From Flavobacteriales bacterium (GTDB taxonomy: Bacteria; Bacteroidota; Bacteroidia; Flavobacteriales_F; PHOS-HE28): DNA of 64,000 bases. The translations under genes and the position numbers were made by a program. The notes under the pieces are model-generated. The model was not told the DNA's origin. It was given only the letters and a program-made list of their open reading frames with translations, and did no database searches. The stretch spans positions 868,001-932,000 of the forward strand of contig JACJZJ010000002.1 in NCBI GenBank assembly GCA_020635675.1, read 5' to 3'. Positions 50,563 to 58,494 of the stretch are shown here, piece by piece (position 1 is the stretch's first letter; every line of letters begins with the position of its first letter).

Positions 50563-52406
50563 CGACGCGGTCGTTTGGGAGGTTTGCGGTATAGGTGCTC
50601 CTCGGCGATCAGATCGCTTTCCAACATGCGCTTTTCCAGGTCCGGTCTCGAAATGCTGTCGGTAAGGTATTGTTCCATCAACAGGCTGGCGATGGGTGCG
50701 GCCCAGGTGCCCCCGAAACCGGAGTTCTCCACATACACGGCGATCGCGATACGGGGATCCTCCAGTGGAGCGAAACTGACGAAGACCGCATGGTCCTTGC
50801 CGTGGGGGTTCTCGGCCGTTCCGGTCTTTCCACAAACGGAGATGCCGGGAATTCGCGCCAGACGGGCAGTTCCTCCGGGTTCCTCCACCACCCGGCGCAT
50901 GGCCTCCTGGACGAGTTCGAAGTATGGCTCCGGTGCCACCGTGTAGTGTCGCTCCAGGGCCGCGTGGACAAGGCTGTCCGGACGACCGATGGCCCTGACC
51001 ACGTGCGGATCGACATACCATCCCTTGTTCGCGATGATGCACGCCATGTCCGCCATCTGCATGGGAACGGCCATCACCTCACCCTGGCCGATGCTGAGGG
51101 AATAGATGGTGCTGAACGCCCATGAACCATTGCCATATATCCGATCGTAGTAGGCCGCACTCGGGATGTTGCCGCCCTTGGCCCCTGGCAGATCGACGTT
51201 CGGACGTTGTCCGAATCCGAAGCTCATGATATCCTTTCGCCAATCCTCGAGATTGAGCGCCGCGGCAGTGAAACGGTTCCGCTCATCACCCTGCTCCATG
51301 ATCCGTTTGAAGACCATGTAGAAGTAAGGATTGCAAGAGTATTGGATCGCGTGCTGCACGTCCTGTGCGTTGGGGTGGTTGTGGCATCCGACAAGCGCCT
51401 TGTTGCACTGGAACCCGGTGTTCGGTGAAATGACGCTGTCCTTCAGGGCCACCAGGGCTTGTGCGATCTTGAAGATCGACCCGGGTGGATATTGTGCCTG
51501 CAATGCGCGGTCGAACAAGGGTTTCAGGGAATCCCTCTGGAGTTGCACATAATTGGTGTTCCGCACGCGACCCACGAGCAATTCCGGGTCATAGGTGGGT
51601 GAACTGATCAGGCAGAGTATCTCACCGGTCCGCGGTTCGATGGCTACAATGCTGCCTTTCTTGTTCCGCATCAACCGCTCCCCGTAGGCCTGCATCCGCG
51701 CGTCGATCGATGTATACAGGTCCTTTCCCGCGAAGGCCAGCGTGTCGTACTGTCCATCCTTGTATGGCCCCTGGACCTTGTTGTGCACGTCCACGACGAC
51801 ATAGTTCACCCCACGTTTGCCGCGAAGGGCCTTTTCATAGTAGGATTCGAGCCCGCCGACGCCGATCACATCACCTGGCTTGTAGTAGGGGTCCTCCTTC
51901 ACCTTGCGTGCGTCCACTTCGCTCAGGTAGCCCAGGAGGTGGGCGGCGATCCGCTGGGGATATGTCCGAAGTGTGCGGCTTTGCCCATAGAACCCGGCGT
52001 ACTTGAACAGATGGACGGCGATGGTCGCATACTGGTCCGAAGGGATCTGTTTTTCGAAGACCGAAGGTTTGTAGCTGGAATAGGCATTGGCTTCGCTCAA
52101 CCGGCGTCGCACCTCGGTAAGTGGTACACCGACAAGCCGGGCGAACGCGGTGGTGTCGAAGGGGCGCACCTCACGGGGTACCACCATGATGTCATACACG
52201 GGTGTGTTGGCGACGAGCAATTCTCCCCGACGGTCGAGAACGAGCCCCCGGGCGGGATAGACCGTGACCTTCCTTTCGGAGATGTTCGCAGCCTCGGCCT
52301 TCCACCGATCATCCACCACCTGCACCCAGAAAAGGCGCAGAACAAAGACGCTTGCGATAAAGACCACCGCGGCGATCAATACATATTTCCGCTCCTCGAA
52401 ATTCAT
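50559..52406 (-). CDS. mrdA: Penicillin-binding protein 2 (elongation transpeptidase)
   Basis: The 615-residue class B penicillin-binding protein cross-links side-wall peptidoglycan with RodA. After one anchor helix (YVLIAAVVFIASVFVLRLFWV), the pedestal domain contains YPARGLVLDRRGELLV and RTYPQRIAAHLLGYLSEV. The transpeptidase domain has the acylated Ser near residue 310 (YPPGSIFK), the SxN motif YSCN, and KTG near residue 527 (SVCGKTGTAE). Start ATG 52406 gives the short cytoplasmic lead MNFEERK and overlaps the mreD stop by 4 bases. The frame is open further upstream inside mreD. Confidence 0.96.
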   Translation of the reverse strand: MNFEERKYVLIAAVVFIASVFVLRLFWVQVVDDRWKAEAANISERKVTVYPARGLVLDRRGELLVANTPVYDIMVVPREVRPFDTTAFARLVGVPLTEVRRRLSEANAYSSYKPSVFEKQIPSDQYATIAVHLFKYAGFYGQSRTLRTYPQRIAAHLLGYLSEVDARKVKEDPYYKPGDVIGVGGLESYYEKALRGKRGVNYVVVDVHNKVQGPYKDGQYDTLAFAGKDLYTSIDARMQAYGERLMRNKKGSIVAIEPRTGEILCLISSPTYDPELLVGRVRNTNYVQLQRDSLKPLFDRALQAQYPPGSIFKIAQALVALKDSVISPNTGFQCNKALVGCHNHPNAQDVQHAIQYSCNPYFYMVFKRIMEQGDERNRFTAAALNLEDWRKDIMSFGFGQRPNVDLPGAKGGNIPSAAYYDRIYGNGSWAFSTIYSLSIGQGEVMAVPMQMADMACIIANKGWYVDPHVVRAIGRPDSLVHAALERHYTVAPEPYFELVQEAMRRVVEEPGGTARLARIPGISVCGKTGTAENPHGKDHAVFVSFAPLEDPRIAIAVYVENSGFGGTWAAPIASLLMEQYLTDSISRPDLEKRMLESDLIAEEHLYRKPPKRPRR

Positions 52407-52927
52407 CCGCGACCGCGGGCGGAACGCCCGGTGAGGTACTGGGCGATCAAGCACAGCACCAGGGTGAGCAGCGCGCTCAGCACCGAGCGCGATAGGGTGG
52501 AGAAGATCCGGTCGAACCGATGGAGTTCGAAGAAGAAGAGCCAAATGTGATGGATGAGGACGAGCGGTCCCAGATAGGTGATCGACCAGGCAAGCCCCAT
52601 TCGCTGCACGGTGGGGCGCAAACCGAATTCATATCCGTCACGCGGAGCGACGAGCCGCAGCCAAAGGGGCCGGAGGAAGGCCAGAAGCACACAGGCGGAG
52701 GTGTGCATGCCCGGAGTGTGTCCGAACAGGTCCATCGCTGCGCCCGTCACCGCCCCGAGCAACAGCATTGCCCAGGGGGGGGTGTTGAAAGGAAGCATCA
52801 GCAGGAAAAGGATGTACAGCAGTGGGACCATCATTCCATCGAACAGCACCAGATGGTCGAGTACGAGCACCTGGAGGCCGAGCAGGACAACGAATCGCAC
52901 GATATGTTCCAGAAGACCGCTGGTCAT
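52403..52927 (-). CDS. mreD: Rod shape-determining protein MreD
   Basis: The 174-residue integral membrane protein has five or six helices (e.g. LLEHIVRFVVLLGLQVLVLDHLVL, VPLLYILFLLMLPFNTPPWAMLLLGAVTGAAMDLF). FGHTPGMHTSACVLLAFLRP matches the conserved MreD stretch (G-x-x-G-hydrophobic-x-A). It links the MreB-C complex to the elongation synthases. Overlaps of 4 bases with mreC and with mrdA place it firmly in the operon. MreD sequences are poorly conserved, so context adds much to the call. Confidence 0.88.
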   Translation of the reverse strand: MTSGLLEHIVRFVVLLGLQVLVLDHLVLFDGMMVPLLYILFLLMLPFNTPPWAMLLLGAVTGAAMDLFGHTPGMHTSACVLLAFLRPLWLRLVAPRDGYEFGLRPTVQRMGLAWSITYLGPLVLIHHIWLFFFELHRFDRIFSTLSRSVLSALLTLVLCLIAQYLTGRSARGRG

Positions 52928-53754
52928 TGGTCCATGGTGACATGGGTCAAAGTGTCCAGTTCGGATCGAAATAGATCACGCACGATCTGCACGGGTCCGT
53001 TGCGCGTCAGGTCCTCGGAAAGCCGGATGGTGATCGTGTGGTAGTTCGAGCCGGGTGCATCGGTCACCTCGGTCACCACGCCAACGGGTACGCCGCTCGG
53101 AAAGATGCCGTCCTCCCCGCGTGTTACGATCGTGTCACCAGCGAGCACCGGAGCGTGTTTCGCGATGTCCACCACGGATGCGGTGCGGGGTTCCCCGGTA
53201 TCCCATGCAAGCAGGCCCCGATGTCCGGTCCTTTTGACGATCACGCTCGTATTCCAGTCCGGGTCCAGAACGCTGAGCGCAACGCTGAAATGCCGACCCA
53301 CCCCGGTCACGACCCCTACGATGCCATCCGCGCCGATCACGCCCATGTCCGGTGCGATACCGGCCAGGGAACCCTTGTCCAGGGTCAGCGTGTTCCGTTG
53401 CCTATGAAAGGTGCCGTTCACGACATGTGCGGTGAGGTAGGTGAAGCGTTGTTCGTACAGCGTGTCATTGACCCGCACCCACCTTTCGGCCATGGGTACG
53501 TAGGCATGACGCTCCAGGTCCTTCAACCGTGCGTTCTCCCTTGCAAGCTCCTCGTTGATCCGCTTCAGGTCGGTATAGGAGGTGATGGCGTGACGCCATC
53601 CGTATATGCGGCCGACGATATCGCTGGCGGATCCAAGGGCTTCGGCCTTGTGATGCTCGTTCCCCGCGATGGACCAGGCAATGGAGAGGCCCATGAGCAA
53701 CAGGAAGAGCAACGTGTTGCGGATGCGGTAAAGGAAGCGGAACAGGTCCCTCAT
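52924..53754 (-). CDS. mreC: Rod shape-determining protein MreC
   Basis: The 276-residue bitopic protein has an N-terminal helix (NTLLFLLLMGLSIAWSIAG) and a coiled coil (DLKRINEELARENARLKDLE). The periplasmic double beta-barrel domain follows, with NTLTLDKGSLAGIAPDMGVIGADGIVGVVTGVGRHFSVAL and VDIAKHAPVLAGDTIVTRGEDGIFPSGVPVGVV. These are the MreC family motifs. It forms a periplasmic filament that tells PBP2 where to work. It starts 63 bases after mreB. Confidence 0.94.
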   Translation of the reverse strand: MRDLFRFLYRIRNTLLFLLLMGLSIAWSIAGNEHHKAEALGSASDIVGRIYGWRHAITSYTDLKRINEELARENARLKDLERHAYVPMAERWVRVNDTLYEQRFTYLTAHVVNGTFHRQRNTLTLDKGSLAGIAPDMGVIGADGIVGVVTGVGRHFSVALSVLDPDWNTSVIVKRTGHRGLLAWDTGEPRTASVVDIAKHAPVLAGDTIVTRGEDGIFPSGVPVGVVTEVTDAPGSNYHTITIRLSEDLTRNGPVQIVRDLFRSELDTLTHVTMDQ

Positions 53755-53817
53755 CGTCCGGTAGCCATGGGTCCTTGGGTTCCGTCGAGGAGCCGGGGAG
53801 CGATACGTGCGCCGCTC

Positions 53818-54843
53818 CTATTCACGCATCAGGAATTGGAACCGGTCGATGTTCTTCAATGCGATACCGGTGCCGCGTGCCACGGCCCGGAGCGGATCCT
53901 CGCTCACGTGGACAGGCAGTTTGGTCTTGATGCTGATGCGCTTGTCCAGGCCGCGCAGCAAGGCCCCGCCACCAGCCATATAGATGCCGGTCTTGTATAT
54001 GTCGGCGCTCAATTCGGGTGGTGTGGCCTCCAGTGCGCTCAAGATGGCCTCTTCGATCTTGCTGATCGACTTGTCGAGCGCCTGTGCGATCTCGCTATAG
54101 GTCACCGTGATCTCCTTGGGGATGCCGGTCATGAGGTCACGGCCGCGAACGGCATAGTCCGGGGGTGGGTCCTCGAGCTCGGTCATGGCCGCCCCCACCT
54201 CGATCTTGATCGTCTCGGCCGTGCGCTCACCAACGAGGATGTTGTGCTGGCGACGCATGTACTCCTCGATATCCTGTGTGAACTCGTCACCGGCCACGCG
54301 GATGTTCTTGTCGCAAACGATCCCACCCAGTGCGATCACCGCGATCTCCGAGGTGCCGCCACCGATGTCGATGATCATGTTGCCCATGGGTTCCTCCACA
54401 TCGATCCCGATCCCGATCGCAGCGGCCATCGGTTCATGGATCAGGTAGACCTCTTTGGCACCGGCATGCTCGGCACTGTCGCGCACGGCGCGCTTTTCCA
54501 CCTCTGTGATCCCGCTCGGGATGCAGATCACCATCCGGAGGTTCGGTGCAAAGAGCTGCCTTCCGGGCTTGATCATCTTGATCATGCCCTTGATCATATC
54601 CTCGGCCGCCTGGAAATCCGCGATCACACCGTCCTTCAATGGGCGGACGGTCTTGATGTTCTCGTGCGTCTTGCCGTGCATCTGCTGGGCCTGGCGCCCG
54701 ATCGCGATGACCTTGCCGGTGGCCCGGTCCTTCGCCACGATGCTCGGTTCGTCGACCACCACCTTGTCATTATAGATGATCAAGGTGTTCGCCGTGCCCA
54801 GGTCGATCGCGATCTCTTGCGTGAAGAAGTTCAGCAGGCCCAT
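53818..54843 (-). CDS. mreB: Rod shape-determining actin homolog MreB
   Basis: The 341-residue actin-fold ATPase positions the cell-wall elongation machine beneath the inner membrane. The N-terminus MGLLNFFTQEIAIDLGTANTLI contains the phosphate-1 loop. The phosphate-2 loop is MIIDIGGGTSEIAVIALGGIV, and the adenosine motif is IYMAGGGALLRGLDKRI. VCIPSGITEVEKRAVRDSAEHAGA is also invariant. Length equals E. coli MreB within a few residues. It begins 9 bases after the purH stop, so mre genes may be read from the purH promoter in this organism. Confidence 0.98.
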   Translation of the reverse strand: MGLLNFFTQEIAIDLGTANTLIIYNDKVVVDEPSIVAKDRATGKVIAIGRQAQQMHGKTHENIKTVRPLKDGVIADFQAAEDMIKGMIKMIKPGRQLFAPNLRMVICIPSGITEVEKRAVRDSAEHAGAKEVYLIHEPMAAAIGIGIDVEEPMGNMIIDIGGGTSEIAVIALGGIVCDKNIRVAGDEFTQDIEEYMRRQHNILVGERTAETIKIEVGAAMTELEDPPPDYAVRGRDLMTGIPKEITVTYSEIAQALDKSISKIEEAILSALEATPPELSADIYKTGIYMAGGGALLRGLDKRISIKTKLPVHVSEDPLRAVARGTGIALKNIDRFQFLMRE

Positions 54844-54852
54844 GCGGATGGA

Positions 54853-56439
54853 TCAGTGTTTGAAATGTCGATGGCCGGTCAATACCATGGCGATGCCCTT
54901 CGCGTCACAGGCGTCGATGCTCTCCTGGTCGCGGATGCTACCTCCCGGCTGTGCGATCGCGGTGATGCCCGCGTCGGCGGCGATGTTCACGCAATCGGGG
55001 AAGGGGAAGAACGCATCGCTGGCCATCACGGCGCCATGCAGGTCGAAGCCGAACTTGCGCGCTTTGGCGATGGCCTGTTCGAGAGCGTCCACGCGGCTGG
55101 TCTGGCCGGTGCCGCTGGCCAGCAACTGCATGCTCTTCGCCAGCGTGATGGCGTTGCTCTTGGTGTGCTTCACCAGGATGTTGGCGAAGGTCAGATCGTC
55201 CCGTTGCTCCAAGGTCGGGCGGGCCTTGGTCACCGGCTTCATGTCGGCACCAGGCATGGTCTTCAGGTCGGGATCCTGTTCAAGCACGCCATTCAGTGCG
55301 GTACGCCATTTCCTGGTCATCCTACCGGATGCCGTTCGCACCAAGATGATCCGGTTCTTCTTCTTGCGCAGCATTTCCAGGGCGTCATCGGCATAGCCGG
55401 AGGCCACGATGATCTCGAAGAAGATCGTGTCGATCGCCTCGGCGGTGGCCTTGTCGACGGCAGCGGTGGTCACCAGGATGCCCCCGAACGCGGAAACGGG
55501 GTCCCCGGCCAGCGCTGCATCCCAGGCCTCTTTCAGCGTGGGACGCACGGCTGCCCCACAGGCGTTGTTGTGTTTGATCACGGCGAAGGGCACGCCCTCC
55601 AGGGTCGCCAGGTCATCGATCAGCTCCAGCGCCGCGTCGAGGTCGAGCAGGTTGTTGTAGCTGAGCTCCTTGCCGTGCAACTGCTCGAACAAGGCATCGA
55701 GGTCGCCGATGAAGACCCCTTTTTGATGCGGGTTCTCTCCATAACGCAAAGAGCGCACTGGTTGGCCTGTCAGGGGGTGGCCGCCCGTCGATCCACCGCT
55801 GAACCAGGAATGGATCGCCCCGTCATAGCGGCTGCTGACACCGAACGCCGCTGCTGCAAGGGCCTTCCGCTCGGCAAGGGTCGTGGACCCTTCCCGTTCC
55901 TTCAGGATCCGCAGCAATTCTGCATAGTGCCTTTGTGCAGGCACGATCACCACATCGCTGAAGTTCTTGGCCGCCGCTCTGATCAGGGCGATGCCGCCGA
56001 TGTCGATCTTCTCGATGATCTCCGCCTCGGTGCCCCCGGCGGCCACCGTCGCCTCGAAGGGGTAGAGGTCCACCACCACCAGGTCGATCGGGGGAATGGC
56101 ATACTCCTCCAGTTGGGCCACGTCGCTTTCCAGGGTCCGCCGGCCCAGAATACCCCCGAAAACCTTGGGATGCAGGGTCTTCACCCGGCCACCCAGGATG
56201 CTGGGGTAGCTCGTGAGGTCCTCCACGGGCACCACGGGGATGCCCAGTTCTTCGATGAAGGTCCTTGTACCTCCAGTGGAATAGAGGGTGATCCCGAGGC
56301 GATGCAACTCCTGGACGATGGGTCCCAGACCGTCCTTGTCGTATACCGAAATGAGTGCGCTTTGGATGCGCTTCTGATCGATCAACTTCCCGTCCGTATT
56401 GACAGGGACAAGTTTACGACCGAGGAAAGCCCGATCCAC
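54853..56439 (-). CDS. purH: Bifunctional AICAR formyltransferase/IMP cyclohydrolase
   Basis: The 528-residue enzyme carries the last two steps of purine (IMP) synthesis. The N-terminal cyclohydrolase (MGS-fold) domain shows SALISVYDKDG, GITLYSTGGTRTFIEE, VKTLHPKVFGGILGRR and VDLYPFEATVA. The formyltransferase domain has RYGENPHQKGVF, IKHNNACGAAV and SDAFFPFPDCVNIAADAGITAIAQPGGSIRDQESIDACD. The ATG at 56439 adds about 18 residues before the conserved start; a TTG at 56386 (MIDQKRIQSALIS) matches homologs more closely, and a near-consensus box TAAACTTG at 56409-56416 lies upstream of it. It precedes mreB by 9 bases. Confidence 0.96.
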   Translation of the reverse strand: MDRAFLGRKLVPVNTDGKLIDQKRIQSALISVYDKDGLGPIVQELHRLGITLYSTGGTRTFIEELGIPVVPVEDLTSYPSILGGRVKTLHPKVFGGILGRRTLESDVAQLEEYAIPPIDLVVVDLYPFEATVAAGGTEAEIIEKIDIGGIALIRAAAKNFSDVVIVPAQRHYAELLRILKEREGSTTLAERKALAAAAFGVSSRYDGAIHSWFSGGSTGGHPLTGQPVRSLRYGENPHQKGVFIGDLDALFEQLHGKELSYNNLLDLDAALELIDDLATLEGVPFAVIKHNNACGAAVRPTLKEAWDAALAGDPVSAFGGILVTTAAVDKATAEAIDTIFFEIIVASGYADDALEMLRKKKNRIILVRTASGRMTRKWRTALNGVLEQDPDLKTMPGADMKPVTKARPTLEQRDDLTFANILVKHTKSNAITLAKSMQLLASGTGQTSRVDALEQAIAKARKFGFDLHGAVMASDAFFPFPDCVNIAADAGITAIAQPGGSIRDQESIDACDAKGIAMVLTGHRHFKH

Positions 56440-56507
56440 GGGGCCTGTGGGGCTCTTGCACGGATCTTACCAACAACGTTCCCCACGAAGGGGGTACCAC
56501 CGACCTG

Positions 56508-57191
56508 TCAGAAGCGGAGCCCGATCCCCAGGTGGATGAAGATCAGGTCGGTCTCCGATTCGCGGGTCGTATAGGCCACCTGACCCTCACTGTCGATGGT
56601 GACGCTCGTGGGTTCCACGTATCGCGCACGTCCGCCCTGGAAACGCTCGAAGCGGCCTTCAGCATACAACAGGGGCGTGATCCCCACCATGACGCCGGCG
56701 GCCCAGCCATAGCTGAAGGCCGTTCCACGCAGGACGTTCTCTTCGCGCAGTGGACCGTTCACTCCATCGATCTTCAGCTCGCTGTTGGTGGTGAAACTGC
56801 GGAAGCCGGCCAGGCCGTCGAGGTAGGGGCTCACCTTGCCTTTCAGGGGGGCCAGGCGCACCAGGGCGTGATAGCCGTTCATGCGGCTGCGAACGTGGAG
56901 GTCGCCGCTGGTCACGGTCACATATTGCTCGTCCAAGGCCACGACCCCTTGCCGGCTGCCGAGATAGGACCGGTCGAATTGGAGACCGGCGGCAAAGGGC
57001 AGGTGCTTCAATGGCAGTGCGAGGTTCAAGCCGAACCCACCGATCGTACGCCCGTAAGCGGCGTCGAACTCGCCCAGCGGTACGCCGAGCCGGAGCCCAC
57101 CGCTGAGGGTGTAGCGCCCTTTTTGGCCGAACTGCGCCTGTGTGTCCAACACCAGGACCAAGCTGAACAGGAGCAGGAGGGGTCGGCGCAT
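56508..57191 (-). CDS. Outer-membrane beta-barrel protein
   Basis: The 227-residue product has a signal peptide (MRRPLLLLFSLVLVLDTQAQ). About eight to ten alternating strands follow, from RYTLSGGLRLGVPLGEF through HVRSRMNGYHALVRLAPL and FSYGWAAGVMVGITPLLYAEGRFERF, ending LIFIHLGIGLRF with the terminal aromatic. This resembles OmpW/porin-family small barrels of Bacteroidota. I chose the ATG at 57191; the frame stays open to 57416 in the divergent gene. It may be co-transcribed with purH, which starts 68 bases downstream. Its function is not inferable. Confidence 0.75.
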   Translation of the reverse strand: MRRPLLLLFSLVLVLDTQAQFGQKGRYTLSGGLRLGVPLGEFDAAYGRTIGGFGLNLALPLKHLPFAAGLQFDRSYLGSRQGVVALDEQYVTVTSGDLHVRSRMNGYHALVRLAPLKGKVSPYLDGLAGFRSFTTNSELKIDGVNGPLREENVLRGTAFSYGWAAGVMVGITPLLYAEGRFERFQGGRARYVEPTSVTIDSEGQVAYTTRESETDLIFIHLGIGLRF

Positions 57192-57249
57192 GACGAGTGT
57201 TTTCCGATGGAAGCCAACTTCCATGCCGATCCCGGGATACCTTGCCACC

Positions 57250-57699
57250 ATGGAGCTCGGGCCGACCTGGCAGGACCTGGGACTGCCGGGTCTGTTCCTG
57301 GCGGCGTTCCTCGCGGCGACGATCCTACCGTTCAGCTCCGAGGCCCTCCTGGCCGTGATGGCCCTGGGTCCCTGGAGCACCTGGTCCCTGTGGATCTGTG
57401 CCAGCCTGGGCAACACGTTGGGCGGCCTCAGCAGCTATGGATTGGGTCGACTGGGTGATGGACGTCGGCTGGGGCGATGGTTCGGGGCATCTCCGGAAAA
57501 GGTCGATCGGGTGACGGACCGCGTGCGTCGTTCGGGCGTCTGGTCGGCCTTGCTCTGCTGGCTGCCGGTGATCGGCGATCCCATCGCGATCGCACTGGGG
57601 CTGTTCCGCGCTCCGGTGGGACCCGTTTCGATACTGATGTTCGTCGGCAAAGCGGCGCGGTACGCCGTGGTGCTGGTCGCGCTGCGGGCGTTGGTCTAG
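57250..57699 (+). CDS. YqaA-like VTT/DedA-family membrane protein
   Basis: The 149-residue product has four membrane segments. It follows E. coli YqaA closely in order: PGLFLAAFLAATILPFSSEALLAVMAL (helix 1 with the re-entrant loop), ASLGNTLGGLSSYGLGRLG, LLCWLPVIGDPIAIALGLFRA and SILMFVGKAARYAVV. DedA/VTT proteins include undecaprenyl-phosphate flippases, but the YqaA branch is not assigned. ATG 57250 is chosen over the longer frame from 57142, which overlaps the divergent barrel gene. The stop overlaps the convergent LOG-family gene by 4 bases. Confidence 0.88.
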   Translation: MELGPTWQDLGLPGLFLAAFLAATILPFSSEALLAVMALGPWSTWSLWICASLGNTLGGLSSYGLGRLGDGRRLGRWFGASPEKVDRVTDRVRRSGVWSALLCWLPVIGDPIAIALGLFRAPVGPVSILMFVGKAARYAVVLVALRALV

Positions 57700-58460
57700 C
57701 CCATCTTCAGGTCCGATCCCTTGCGCTGCTGTTCCAGGAACCACCACTTGGGGATGCTCTTGGTACGCTTCGCTTCCTGCCACATCTCCACCAATTGCTC
57801 CTGCAGGAGTTCGGTGGCCTCCTCCACGTTGTCGGCCACAAAAACGAACTCGAGCTCCTTCCTTCCGATCGTGCCGGCCTCCACCATGCGGTCGAGCTGC
57901 TCCAAAAGCGGCGCCCAATAATCCTTGCCGTAGAGCAGGATGGGGAAGTCCTTCAACTTGCCGGTCTGGATCAGGGTGATGGTCTCGAACAACTCGTCCA
58001 TCGTGCCGGCACCGCCGGGCATCACCACGAAGGTGACGCTGTACTTCAGCAACAGCACCTTGCGGATGAAGAAGCGATCGAAGTGGAGGCTGACGTCGAG
58101 GTAGGGGTTCGGGAGTTGTTCGTGCGGCAGTTCGATGTTGCAGCCCACGCTGGTGGCGCCTACGTCGCGCGCGCCGCGGTTGGCGGCCTCCATGATCCCC
58201 GGACCGCCGCCGGTCATGATGGTGAAGCCCACGCGTCCCACACGCCGGGCCAGCTCACGGGCCGCTTCGTAGTAGGGATGGTCCTCCTTGAACCGGGCGC
58301 TGCCGAAGAAGGTCACGCACGGTCCCACGAAGTGCAGCTTCCGGAAGCCGTGGATGAATTCCCGGGAGATGCTGATCACCGAGGTGAACTCCTTCCACCG
58401 GGAGCGGGGTCCCTCCAGGAAACGGAGGTCGATGAACTGCTTGTTCTTGGGCTGGGCCAT
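57696..58460 (-). CDS. LOG-family (TIGR00730) Rossmann protein
   Basis: The 254-residue product resembles cytokinin riboside-5'-monophosphate phosphoribohydrolase (LONELY GUY) proteins, and in bacteria possibly nucleotide phosphoribohydrolases. The nucleotide-binding signatures are FTIMTGGGPGIMEAANRGA and VVMPGGAGTMDELFETITLIQTGK with the catalytic Arg/Glu arrangement. It is longer at the N-terminus than the type I enzymes, as in the type II group. It starts 34 bases after the mfd stop. A near-consensus box TTCCTTTG lies at 58471-58478. Substrate preference (AMP or other) is unknown. Confidence 0.9.
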   Translation of the reverse strand: MAQPKNKQFIDLRFLEGPRSRWKEFTSVISISREFIHGFRKLHFVGPCVTFFGSARFKEDHPYYEAARELARRVGRVGFTIMTGGGPGIMEAANRGARDVGATSVGCNIELPHEQLPNPYLDVSLHFDRFFIRKVLLLKYSVTFVVMPGGAGTMDELFETITLIQTGKLKDFPILLYGKDYWAPLLEQLDRMVEAGTIGRKELEFVFVADNVEEATELLQEQLVEMWQEAKRTKSIPKWWFLEQQRKGSDLKMG

Positions 58461-58494
58461 GATGTGGCGGCAAAGGAAAGCAGGAGCGCGCGGA

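Noticed and set aside
53038..56574. An open frame of more than 1,100 codons on the plus strand
   Set aside because: It lies opposite mreC, mreB and purH, which are certain genes, and its translation has no family features; it is a by-product of GC-rich codon use.
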